From NCBI GenBank assembly GCA_964342365.1, contig CAYFGW010000151.1, positions 1-11,990 of the forward strand: a DNA stretch of 11,990 bases. Direction: 5' to 3'. A program made the translations under genes and the position numbers. Positions 1 through 5,272 of the stretch are shown here, in pieces. The notes below the pieces were generated by a model, which made no database searches, had not been told where the DNA came from, and was given only the letters and a program-made list of their open reading frames with translations. Position 1 is the stretch's first letter. Each line of letters starts with the position of its first letter. Origin of the DNA: CAXRDE01 sp964342365. Lineage in GTDB: Bacteria; Cyanobacteriota; Sericytochromatia; UBA7694.

Positions 1-1084
1 CCTGTACTAAAGGCGGCAGTTCGCGGTCTTTGGCCAGATAGTCTCCGCTTTCGCAGATGGGGCCCACCAGATCGGCCTTTAAAGACTCGCCCTCGCGCAG
101 GTTTACCGCCTGCACCGCCTGATACGCGTGATACAGGGTGGGGCGAATCAAATGGTGCATGCCCGTATCCACAATCACGAAGCGCTTGTCGCGGTTTTGC
201 TTAATAAACTGCACCTGCATCAATAACACGCCGGCATTGCCTGCAATAACGCGTCCCGGTTCAAAAATAAGGGTGCAGTCCAGATCTCGAGTGCGTTCCA
301 CAATGGCCTGGGTGTAGTCCGCGGGGCTCGGTGGGGTTTCGTCGTGGTAGGGAATGCCTAACCCGCCGCCAATATCTAAATAGCGAATGTCAAAGCCCTG
401 GGACTGTAAATCCTGTACCAGTTTTTTAATGCGAGCCAGAGCATCTAAATAAGGCTGCATTTTGGTAATCTGTGAGCCAATGTGACAGTCCACGCCCACC
501 ACCTTCACATGAGACAGGTCCCGGGCCTTTAAAAACAGCGCGGGTGCATCGCGAATGTCGATGCCAAATTTGCTTTGATACAGTCCTGTGGAAATATACG
601 GATGGGTTTTCGGGTCAATATCCGGGTTGACCCGCAGCGCAATGGGAGCCACTTTGTCCATGTCGGCGGCCACCTCTTGAATGCGTAGTAATTCATCGGC
701 GGACTCCACGTTAAACATTAAGATATTGGCATCGAGCGCCGCTCTGATTTCGTGAGGCAGCTTGCCCACGCCCGAATACACAATTTTTTGCGGATCTGCC
801 CCGGCTTTGAGGGCCCTGAACAACTCCCCGCCGGAAACAATGTCTAAACCACTGCCCATTTGAATCAATAAATCCAAGACGCCTAAAGTGGAGTTGGCTT
901 TCATGGCGTAGCAAATAATGTGGTCTACATGGTTAGCTTTTAAGGGCTTTTGAAACACCTGATAATGGCGGGTCAGGGTTTTTGTGCTGTAGATATAGCA
1001 GGGGGAACCCACCTGCTCTGCAATGGTGTTTAAGGGTACATCCTCGCAGTACAGGCTGTTTTGAACGTAGTGAAAGTGGTGAAT
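1..1084 (-). CDS. lysA: Diaminopimelate decarboxylase, 3' end cut by window edge
   Basis: PLP-dependent enzyme that decarboxylates meso-diaminopimelate to L-lysine, the last step of lysine synthesis, in the cytoplasm. 361 codons are present; the family is usually about 415 residues, so roughly the last 50 lie beyond position 1. Seen in the translation: the PLP-lysine motif YAMKANS with Lys62 (codon 899-901), HIGSQ, the glycine-rich IGGGLGIP stretch, EPGR for PLP phosphate binding, and the active-site motif ICESGD near the cut end. No ATG, GTG or TTG lies at the expected N-terminus. Family alignment plus a Shine-Dalgarno GAGGAA at 1092-1097, 7 nt upstream, point to an ATT start at 1082-1084, giving MHHFHYVQNSLYCED. 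The nearest alternative is a TTG at 1124-1126, which adds 14 residues and has no ribosome site. It is transcribed away from the EF-hand gene. Function is firm; the start is an inference. Confidence 0.95.
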   Translation of the reverse strand, partial: MHHFHYVQNSLYCEDVPLNTIAEQVGSPCYIYSTKTLTRHYQVFQKPLKANHVDHIICYAMKANSTLGVLDLLIQMGSGLDIVSGGELFRALKAGADPQKIVYSGVGKLPHEIRAALDANILMFNVESADELLRIQEVAADMDKVAPIALRVNPDIDPKTHPYISTGLYQSKFGIDIRDAPALFLKARDLSHVKVVGVDCHIGSQITKMQPYLDALARIKKLVQDLQSQGFDIRYLDIGGGLGIPYHDETPPSPADYTQAIVERTRDLDCTLIFEPGRVIAGNAGVLLMQVQFIKQNRDKRFVIVDTGMHHLIRPTLYHAYQAVQAVNLREGESLKADLVGPICESGDYLAKDRELPPLVQ

Positions 1085-1097
1085 GGTTCGATTCCTC
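1082..1097 (-). promoter_or_regulatory. Ribosome binding site and probable ATT start codon of lysA
   Basis: On the minus strand GAGGAA (1097-1092) is followed by 7 nt and then ATT (1084-1082), which opens the frame encoding HHFHYVQNSLYCED, the usual N-terminus of LysA. The frame stays open upstream but holds no ATG or GTG nearby. ATT starts are rare; E. coli infC and pcnB are the known cases. A sequencing error of ATG to ATT cannot be excluded. Confidence 0.6.
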
Positions 1098-1147
1098 GGC
1101 GTATGAAAAGTTGGTTTAAGTGTCAAAAAAACATTTTTTCGTTTTTT

Positions 1148-1177
1148 TTGCGATTTTTACGCAAGCTTCTATATTAT
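1148..1177 (+). promoter_or_regulatory. Candidate sigma70-type promoter of the EF-hand/glycine-zipper gene
   Basis: TTGCGA (1148-1153) can serve as -35 and TATTAT (1172-1177) as -10 with an 18-bp spacer; TATATT (1170-1175) with 16 bp is an alternative. The -35 lies in a short dyad, TTGCG (1148-1152) and CGCAA (1160-1164) around a 7-nt AT spacer. The same AT-rich block reads CATAAT on the minus strand (1178-1173) and might serve lysA. A TTGACA for lysA lies at 1126-1121, but no good -10 follows it. Confidence 0.4.
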
Positions 1178-1179
1178 GA

Positions 1180-1220
1180 TTACTATAAGGTTACTATAAG
1201 AAGATTAAGCAAAGATTAAG
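1180..1220 (+). repeat. Two pairs of 11-bp direct repeats, probable regulator site
   Basis: TTACTATAAG occurs at 1180-1189 and 1191-1200, and AAGATTAAG at 1201-1209 and 1212-1220. Each pair has an 11-bp period, and the AAG ends fall at 1189, 1200, 1209 and 1220 (steps 11, 9, 11). Direct repeats at 11 bp are typical of binding sites for OmpR/PhoB-family response regulators. ATTAAG-N5-ATTAAG is close to the PmrA-type box. The array lies downstream of the likely -10, so it may mediate repression or sit in the leader. Confidence 0.5.
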
Positions 1221-1235
1221 AACGGGATTTTTACA

Positions 1236-1748
1236 ATGCAAGTTCAACTTACACCTTATCATGCTCGCATGATCGCCAATAACATTGATTATAACCGCAA
1301 CGGCAAGATTGAGTCACGGGAACTCAAATTCCGTCGCAACAGTAAAAAAATGGTGGACTACAACCGCGACCGCAAAGTGTCCACCGAAGAACTTGCTTAT
1401 TCCCTCATGCGTGGAGATATCTACATTTCCCGCGATCGCAAAGCCTATCCCACCTACGGTTACGGCGGTTACCCCAATCCCGGCCACCGCTATCCCGGCG
1501 GTCACTACGGCAGCCCTCCCTATCGTTATGGCCCTGACGCTCCCCTTCCCCAGCGTCCCGGATACCCTTATGGCCACGATGCCGGCAGCGGTATGGGCGG
1601 CCTGGGAAAAATGCTGGCGACCACTGCTGTTGGTGCCGGTGCCGGTGCTGCTATTGGCTACGCTGTGAACCCTGTGCAAGCAGTGGTGGGTAAAGGTGCC
1701 ATCATTGGTGCTGTGGTAGGCGCTGCTGTAGGGCTTCTTATCGACTAA
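1236..1748 (+). CDS. EF-hand and glycine-zipper protein, function unknown
   Basis: 170 aa. The N-terminus carries a canonical calcium-binding EF-hand loop at residues 18-29 (D18, N20, N22, G23, I25, E26, E29). A second loop at 41-52 (D41, N43, D45, V48, S49, E52) has Arg46 in place of the usual glycine. Residues 70-117 are rich in Gly, Pro and Tyr and look flexible. Residues 119-170 form a glycine zipper (GAGAGAAIG and later GAVVGAAVG), like the Gly-zipper segments of outer-membrane and RcnB/YmgG-type proteins, which can insert in or associate with membranes. No classical signal peptide is visible. The start is supported by GGGA at 1224-1227, 8 nt upstream. A terminator follows, so the gene is probably monocistronic. 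Calcium-responsive membrane binding is an inference from the domain mix; I do not recognise a named family. Confidence 0.8.
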   Translation: MQVQLTPYHARMIANNIDYNRNGKIESRELKFRRNSKKMVDYNRDRKVSTEELAYSLMRGDIYISRDRKAYPTYGYGGYPNPGHRYPGGHYGSPPYRYGPDAPLPQRPGYPYGHDAGSGMGGLGKMLATTAVGAGAGAAIGYAVNPVQAVVGKGAIIGAVVGAAVGLLID

Positions 1749-1795
1749 AGAAACGACTAAAATTCAAGTTCCCTTAGAAAAAATCCCCCCATCTG

Positions 1796-1832
1796 TGGGT
1801 GAGACCTTTTAACCAGGCTCACCCATTTTTTT
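1796..1832 (+). terminator. Rho-independent terminator after the EF-hand gene
   Basis: TGGGTGAG (1796-1803) pairs with CTCACCCA (1818-1825). Inside, CCT (1805-1807) pairs with AGG (1815-1817) after a bulged A. T7 follows at 1826-1832. The 3' arm and T-run overlap the last codons and stop of the convergent ABC gene, so the two transcripts are separated with almost no spacer. Read from the other strand the hairpin lacks an immediate T-run; a T6 comes about 12 nt later. Confidence 0.8.
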
Positions 1833-2499
1833 CGTGTAGTTTTTGGTGTTCCAGCACATAGACCCGGTCGGCAAAATCCGCCATGGCGGGATTGTGGGTC
1901 ACCATAATCAGGGTTTGTTGTTCCGCTTTGACCAGTTCCAGCAAAAGATCGGTGATCAATTGGCCCGTATCGGTGTCCAGATTCCCCGTGGGTTCGTCTG
2001 CTAAAACCAGTCGGGGCTGATGCAACATAGCTCTTGCAATGGCCACCCGCTGTTGTTCTCCCCCCGATAAACGGTCGGGGTACGTGTTTTCTCTGCCGGA
2101 TAATCCCACCCGTTCTAGCCAGTGCAATGCGGTTTTTTTAGCCTGAGGCTTGTTATTGAGTTGCAGCGGCAGCAGCAGGTTTTCCAGCAGGGTCAGCGTG
2201 GGCAAGAGATTAAAGAATTGAAACACGAACCCGATATGTTCCCGGCGAAACAGGGTGCGTTCTCGTTCGCTCATGGTGGTCATATTTTGTCCTGCGACGA
2301 TCACTTCACCGCGTACGGGCTGGTCTAAGCCCGCAATCAGATTCAGCAGGGTACTTTTACCAGAACCGCTCTGGCCTAAGAGCACCGTAAACTTTCCTTC
2401 GGGAAACGACACAGAAACATCTTCTAAAATGGTGCGCGATTTGGCACCTTCTTCGTAAGCCATGGTGAGGTGGTTGAGCGAAATAAAATGGGATTCCAT
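1819..2499 (-). CDS. ABC transporter ATP-binding subunit, LolD/MacB family
   Basis: 226 aa, full length for an ATPase subunit of the MacB/LolD/FtsE-like class, which powers lipoprotein release, peptide or drug export with an FtsX-type permease at the inner membrane. Visible motifs in order: Walker A GQSGSGKST (42-50), Q-loop Gln94 in FVFQFFNLLP, signature LSGGEQQR (144-151), Walker B LVLADEPTGNLD with catalytic Glu169, and switch His202 in VTHN. The start at 2499 fits the family N-terminus. No Shine-Dalgarno precedes it; TATACT lies 6 nt upstream (see the promoter entry). No permease gene is adjacent: the flanking genes run in the opposite direction. The partner must lie elsewhere. LolD itself is possible, but lolC/lolE context is missing, so no symbol is given. 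Confidence 0.9.
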   Translation of the reverse strand: MESHFISLNHLTMAYEEGAKSRTILEDVSVSFPEGKFTVLLGQSGSGKSTLLNLIAGLDQPVRGEVIVAGQNMTTMSERERTLFRREHIGFVFQFFNLLPTLTLLENLLLPLQLNNKPQAKKTALHWLERVGLSGRENTYPDRLSGGEQQRVAIARAMLHQPRLVLADEPTGNLDTDTGQLITDLLLELVKAEQQTLIMVTHNPAMADFADRVYVLEHQKLHEKNG

Positions 2500-2505
2500 A
2501 AGCGC

Positions 2506-2511
2506 AGTATA
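2506..2511 (-). promoter_or_regulatory. -10 element of the ABC ATPase gene, probably leaderless
   Basis: On the minus strand TATACT (2511-2506) is followed by six bases (GCGCTT) and the ATG at 2499. Transcription normally starts about 7 nt after a -10, which here is the A of the ATG. No Shine-Dalgarno and no convincing -35 are present. This matches the layout of leaderless genes. Confidence 0.5.
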
Positions 2512-2525
2512 AAAGCTGAATAAGG

Positions 2526-2531
2526 TATAGT
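2526..2531 (+). promoter_or_regulatory. -10 element of the amidohydrolase gene, probably leaderless
   Basis: TATAGT (2526-2531) is followed by six bases (GGGCAC) and the ATG at 2538, the same geometry as the divergent gene on the other strand. AAGG at 2522-2525 is 12 nt from the ATG, too far for an efficient ribosome site. No clear -35 is seen. The transcript may begin at or next to the start codon. Confidence 0.45.
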
Positions 2532-2537
2532 GGGCAC

Positions 2538-4205
2538 ATGTTGAGACTGTTGATCGCCCTTCTTTTTTGCTTCGCCACTACCGCTGCCCATGCGGGTACC
2601 GTTTACTACAACGGACACGTGTTAACCATGAACGCTTCGGCGGACGTTGCCGAAGCCTTTTTTGTGCACAGGGGGCGCATTCGAGCTGTGGGTACTACCA
2701 CAGCCATGAAGAAATATTTGTCCACTTCTACGCAGGGCGTCGACTTAAAAGGCCGCACCGTCATTCCTGGGATCATTGATGCCCACGGTCATTTTCCCGC
2801 TTCGGGCCTGTCTGAGGTGGGCGTGGATTTAAACAGTCCGCCTATTGGCCCCGTAAAAACCGTGAATGACGCACTGCGCTTGCTGAAGGCCAAAGCCCGA
2901 CAGCTGCCTGCGGGCCGCTGGATTTACGCCTTTGGTTATGATGAAACCCTGATTCAAGAAGGGCGCTTGCTTACGCTTCAGGAACTGAACGCGGTGAGTA
3001 CCGCGCACCCTATTTACGTGCAGCATACGTCGGGACATCAGGGCATGAGCAACCGCAAGGGCCTTGAAGTGATGGGCTATACCGATGCCACTCCCGATCC
3101 TCCGGGTGGGCATTTTGGCCGTGACCAGGCCGGTCGCTTAACGGGGCTGATGTTAGAAACCGCCAGCGATCCTTCCAAGCGAGCTTCTCTCAACGGCCCG
3201 GTGTGGGACCGCTTAAAAATTATTCAGGTGGCCAACGCCGAATATCTGGCTCAGGGTGTGACCACTGCCCAGAGCGGTGCCAGTCCTCATATTCTGGTCA
3301 ACGCCTTAAGCTGGCTATCTAAATTTCAGCTCATTCCTTTGCGGGTGGTGGTGTATCCCATGGAAGAAAACGGCAGAGAATGGGTGAACGGCAGTCGCAG
3401 CTATGCTCAAGACGAGCATGAAAAGTTCAAAATGGGGGCTGTGAAGCTCTTTGTAGACGGTTCGATTCAGGCCTATTCAGGTTTGCTCAACGCCCCTTAT
3501 TTTATCCCCCGTGATGCCCAAAGGCCGGAAGATCTGGGGCATAACCGGGTCAGTTTAGACACTCTCAAAGCCCAGGTGCTGTTTTTTCACAAGGCGGGCA
3601 AGCAAACTGCCATTCACGCCAACGGAGACAGAGCCATTGAATACGTGCTACAGGCGGTAGAATATGCCCAGCAGCAGTATTACCGTTCTGACCCCCGTCA
3701 TATTGTGATTCATTCGCAAATGCCTTCCGTGGCCCAACTGGAACGCATGAAAAAAGTGGGGCTGACTCCCTCTTTTTTTAATACCCACGTGTACTACTGG
3801 GGGGACCGTCACCGCAAGCTGTTTCTGGGCCCCAAAAGAGCCCGGCGCATTGATCCATTACAGGATGCGTTAAAAACGGGTCATCGTTTTACTCTGCATA
3901 CGGATACACCGGTGGTGCCCATGGAGCCCATGACCATGATCTGGTCGGCCAGCGAACGCAAGACCCGCAGTGATTATGTACTGGGGCCAGAACAGCGCAT
4001 TTCTCGCTATCGGGCTTTGCAGGCCATTACCCTTGATGCGGCCTGGCAGTCTTTTTTAGATCAGGAACTGGGCAGTGTGGAGCCGGGTAAGCGCGCTGAT
4101 TTTGTGATTCTGTCCGCCAATCCGCTCACCGTTCAGGATGTGAGAAAGGTGCAGGTATTAGAAACCTATATCGACGGGCGGCGCATGTACCGGCGGTCGC
4201 CGTGA
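2538..4205 (+). CDS. Exported YtcJ-like amidohydrolase (amidohydrolase 3 family)
   Basis: 555 aa metal-dependent hydrolase of the amidohydrolase superfamily (TIM barrel flanked by a small beta domain). Its substrate cannot be told from sequence; relatives hydrolyse amides, imides or exo-enzyme-type substrates. Residues 1-19 are a Sec signal peptide with an AHA cleavage site, so the enzyme likely works in the periplasm. The mature N-terminus starts the beta domain (VYYNGHVLTMN). Metal-site residues visible are H83 and H85 (DAHGHF), K303 in KLFVDGS, H360 in IHANGD, H392 in IHSQMP, and D456 in LHTDTP. The C-terminal VEPGKRADFVIL motif closes the beta domain as in the family. Length and motif order look intact. 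It diverges from the ABC ATPase gene and has no close downstream partner: the lipoprotein gene 56 bp later has its own candidate promoter. Confidence 0.9.
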   Translation: MLRLLIALLFCFATTAAHAGTVYYNGHVLTMNASADVAEAFFVHRGRIRAVGTTTAMKKYLSTSTQGVDLKGRTVIPGIIDAHGHFPASGLSEVGVDLNSPPIGPVKTVNDALRLLKAKARQLPAGRWIYAFGYDETLIQEGRLLTLQELNAVSTAHPIYVQHTSGHQGMSNRKGLEVMGYTDATPDPPGGHFGRDQAGRLTGLMLETASDPSKRASLNGPVWDRLKIIQVANAEYLAQGVTTAQSGASPHILVNALSWLSKFQLIPLRVVVYPMEENGREWVNGSRSYAQDEHEKFKMGAVKLFVDGSIQAYSGLLNAPYFIPRDAQRPEDLGHNRVSLDTLKAQVLFFHKAGKQTAIHANGDRAIEYVLQAVEYAQQQYYRSDPRHIVIHSQMPSVAQLERMKKVGLTPSFFNTHVYYWGDRHRKLFLGPKRARRIDPLQDALKTGHRFTLHTDTPVVPMEPMTMIWSASERKTRSDYVLGPEQRISRYRALQAITLDAAWQSFLDQELGSVEPGKRADFVILSANPLTVQDVRKVQVLETYIDGRRMYRRSP

Positions 4206-4231
4206 CGCTCCGAAACAGAATGGGGTAAACT
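4202..4231 (+). promoter_or_regulatory. Candidate promoter of the repeat lipoprotein gene
   Basis: GTGACG (4202-4207, partial match to TTGACA) and TAAACT (4226-4231) are spaced by 18 bp. The element begins inside the amidohydrolase stop region. No terminator separates the two genes, so read-through is also possible. Confidence 0.3.
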
Positions 4232-4261
4232 GTGGAAGATTCAAAAGAAGGACTAAATATC

Positions 4262-4696
4262 ATGAATAGTAAATTATTCCTGGCTCTTGCTGCCAGTGCC
4301 ACACTTTTTCTGGGCAGCTGCTCCTGCTCTGAGCAAAGTGCCGATTTAAATAACGAACTCAACAAAGCGGGTAACATGGCCGGAGACGCCATTAACAAAG
4401 CCCAGGACGTGGCGGGAAAAGCGGCTGAAAACGCAGAAAACGTCACCAACAAAGCCATTGATAATGCCAACGAAAGCCTTGACGATGCCGCGCGTAAAGC
4501 CAGTGACGCCACCAACAAAGCCGCTGATAAAGCGGGTGAAATGATGGACAAAGCGGGCAATGCTATTGATGACGCAGCACAAAAAGCGGGTAACGCGACT
4601 CAGAATGCTGTGGATGCCACGGGCAAAGTGATTGATGATGCTGCTCACAAAGCCGGTGAAATGGTGAATGGCGAAGAGCACGGCGAAGGCCACTAA
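4262..4696 (+). CDS. Lipoprotein with nine 11-residue LEA-like repeats
   Basis: 144 aa. Residues 1-19 form a lipoprotein signal peptide with lipobox LGSC and lipidation at Cys20 (a second Cys at 22). Residues 34-132 are nine back-to-back 11-residue units, such as NKAGNMAGDAI, NKAQDVAGKAA and DKAGEMMDKAG. They are rich in Ala, Lys, Asp and Asn and predict a long amphipathic helix or right-handed coiled coil. The 11-mer pattern is that of group-3 LEA proteins and apolipoprotein-like helices, which protect membranes or proteins under desiccation or osmotic stress. The tail (133-144) is acidic with two His. A GTG at 4232 would add ten residues; the ATG at 4262 is preferred because AGAAGGA (4246-4252) lies 9 nt before it and the signal peptide then begins correctly. 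Envelope anchoring is well supported; stress protection is inferred from the repeat type only. Confidence 0.85.
   Translation: MNSKLFLALAASATLFLGSCSCSEQSADLNNELNKAGNMAGDAINKAQDVAGKAAENAENVTNKAIDNANESLDDAARKASDATNKAADKAGEMMDKAGNAIDDAAQKAGNATQNAVDATGKVIDDAAHKAGEMVNGEEHGEGH
4361..4657 (+). repeat. 33-bp coding repeat units, nine copies
   Basis: The stretch encodes nine contiguous 11-residue units. At DNA level AACAAAGC recurs near the starts of several units (for example at 4361), but the copies have diverged, so this is an old amplification rather than a recent tandem duplication. Period 33 bp, no interruptions. Confidence 0.7.
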
Positions 4697-4709
4697 AAGC
4701 TACGAAAAG

Positions 4710-4747
4710 AGCCAGCCCCCTGAAACTTCAGGGGGCTGGCTTTGTTA
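4710..4747. terminator. Strong bidirectional hairpin terminator
   Basis: AGCCAGCCCCCTGA (4710-4723) pairs perfectly with TCAGGGGGCTGGCT (4728-4741), a 14-bp stem with a 4-nt loop. TTTGTT follows on the plus strand. On the minus strand the stem is followed by CTTTTC. It lies 13 nt after the lipoprotein stop and 22 bp beyond the end of the 58-aa minus-strand gene, so it can stop both. Confidence 0.9.
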
Positions 4748-4763
4748 ATCTGTGTTTGAGGAA

Positions 4764-4940
4764 TTATTGCCTTGGACTCTGGGGCCTGCGGCGGTGAGGT
4801 TCTTGCTTTCGAGGTTTGAGATGCATATGGGTGCGCAAGTGGCGACGATCCTCATACTCTTGATAAATACTGTCTTCAAAGTCCTCCAGCATGTCGATGT
4901 GCTTGATATCGAGTCCCTGGCGGTAGTTCATCTGCTTCAC
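4764..4940 (-). CDS. Small basic protein of 58 aa, unknown function
   Basis: Starts with GTG at 4940-4938, chosen because a perfect AGGAGG (4955-4950) lies 9 nt upstream; the frame also extends further upstream but without a ribosome site. The protein has two halves: an acidic N-terminal part (residues 11-31, around HIDMLEDFEDSIYQEYED) likely to be helical, and a very basic, His- and Arg-rich tail (33-58, with HLRTHMHLKPRK and HRRRP). No signal peptide, membrane segment or zinc-finger Cys is present. A nucleic-acid-binding or ribosome-associated role is possible from composition only. It ends into the bidirectional terminator, which supports it as a transcribed unit. I do not recognise the family. 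Confidence 0.55.
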   Translation of the reverse strand: MKQMNYRQGLDIKHIDMLEDFEDSIYQEYEDRRHLRTHMHLKPRKQEPHRRRPQSPRQ

Positions 4941-5038
4941 TATTAGAAACCTCCTGATGGTGAATGCTCTGATTGTAGTGCAACATCCTGTAAAATAGGT
5001 CATCAGAGTCCGTTAAAAAAGCATAAAAGCAGGTAATC
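4941..5038. promoter_or_regulatory. Divergent intergenic region between the 58-aa and 77-aa genes
   Basis: Both flanking genes point outward, so two promoters should lie here. On the plus strand TAAAAT (4991-4996), preceded by TG (4989-4990), could be the -10 for the 77-aa/scpA operon. On the minus strand TACAAT (4977-4972) could serve the 58-aa gene. No convincing -35 is seen for either. There is no recognisable cobalamin riboswitch, and the space is too short for one. Confidence 0.35.
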
Positions 5039-5272
5039 ATGGCTGAACACAGCGAAACAGAAATTTTGCAAAAAAGCATGGCACAGAGTGCGATTCTGGA
5101 AGCACAGCTCCAGCAATTGATGAGCACCTTCAGGCCCCTTTTAGACAACGCCGATTTTGCTGAGCAAATGGCGGAAACCGAAAGCTATCTCTATGACATT
5201 CAGGATGCGCTGGCAGACTTTCACCAGGACTGTGAAGCAAGCCTGGCCGCCTGGCAGGAGGCCCATGCATGA
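5039..5272 (+). CDS. Acidic helical 77-aa protein translationally coupled to scpA
   Basis: 77 aa, strongly acidic, with no Cys, no signal peptide and no membrane segment. The whole chain looks helical: heptad-like hydrophobic spacing runs through residues 9-35 (LQKSMAQSAILEAQLQQLM) and again through about 46-68, suggesting a two-helix hairpin or coiled coil. The start has a weak site (AGG at 5031-5033, 5 nt before the ATG). Its stop TGA (5270-5272) overlaps the scpA ATG (5269-5271), and the scpA Shine-Dalgarno lies inside this gene, so translation of the two is coupled and roughly equimolar expression is plausible. I do not know a named family; a partner or assembly factor of the mutase is an inference from linkage alone. 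Confidence 0.75.
   Translation: MAEHSETEILQKSMAQSAILEAQLQQLMSTFRPLLDNADFAEQMAETESYLYDIQDALADFHQDCEASLAAWQEAHA

Noticed and set aside
1121..1126. TTGACA on the minus strand as the -35 of lysA
   Set aside because: At 15-18 bp spacing no good -10 follows, and a start there would put the transcript 5' end inside the ribosome site.
4232..4261. GTG start ten codons upstream of the lipoprotein ATG
   Set aside because: It would put charged residues before the signal peptide and lacks a ribosome site; the ATG at 4262 has AGAAGGA at 9 nt.
4126..4693. Antisense frames over the repeat lipoprotein, with repetitive hydrophobic translations
   Set aside because: They mirror the Ala/Lys/Asn repeat codons of the lipoprotein gene, which has a clear ribosome site and lipobox on the plus strand.
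4941..5038. Cobalamin riboswitch upstream of the mutase operon
   Set aside because: The gap is 98 bp and shows no B12-box-like sequence or the needed extended structure.
4876..5148. Minus-strand 90-codon frame crossing the 58-aa and 77-aa genes
   Set aside because: It overlaps both small genes that have better start signals and has no ribosome site or family-like features.
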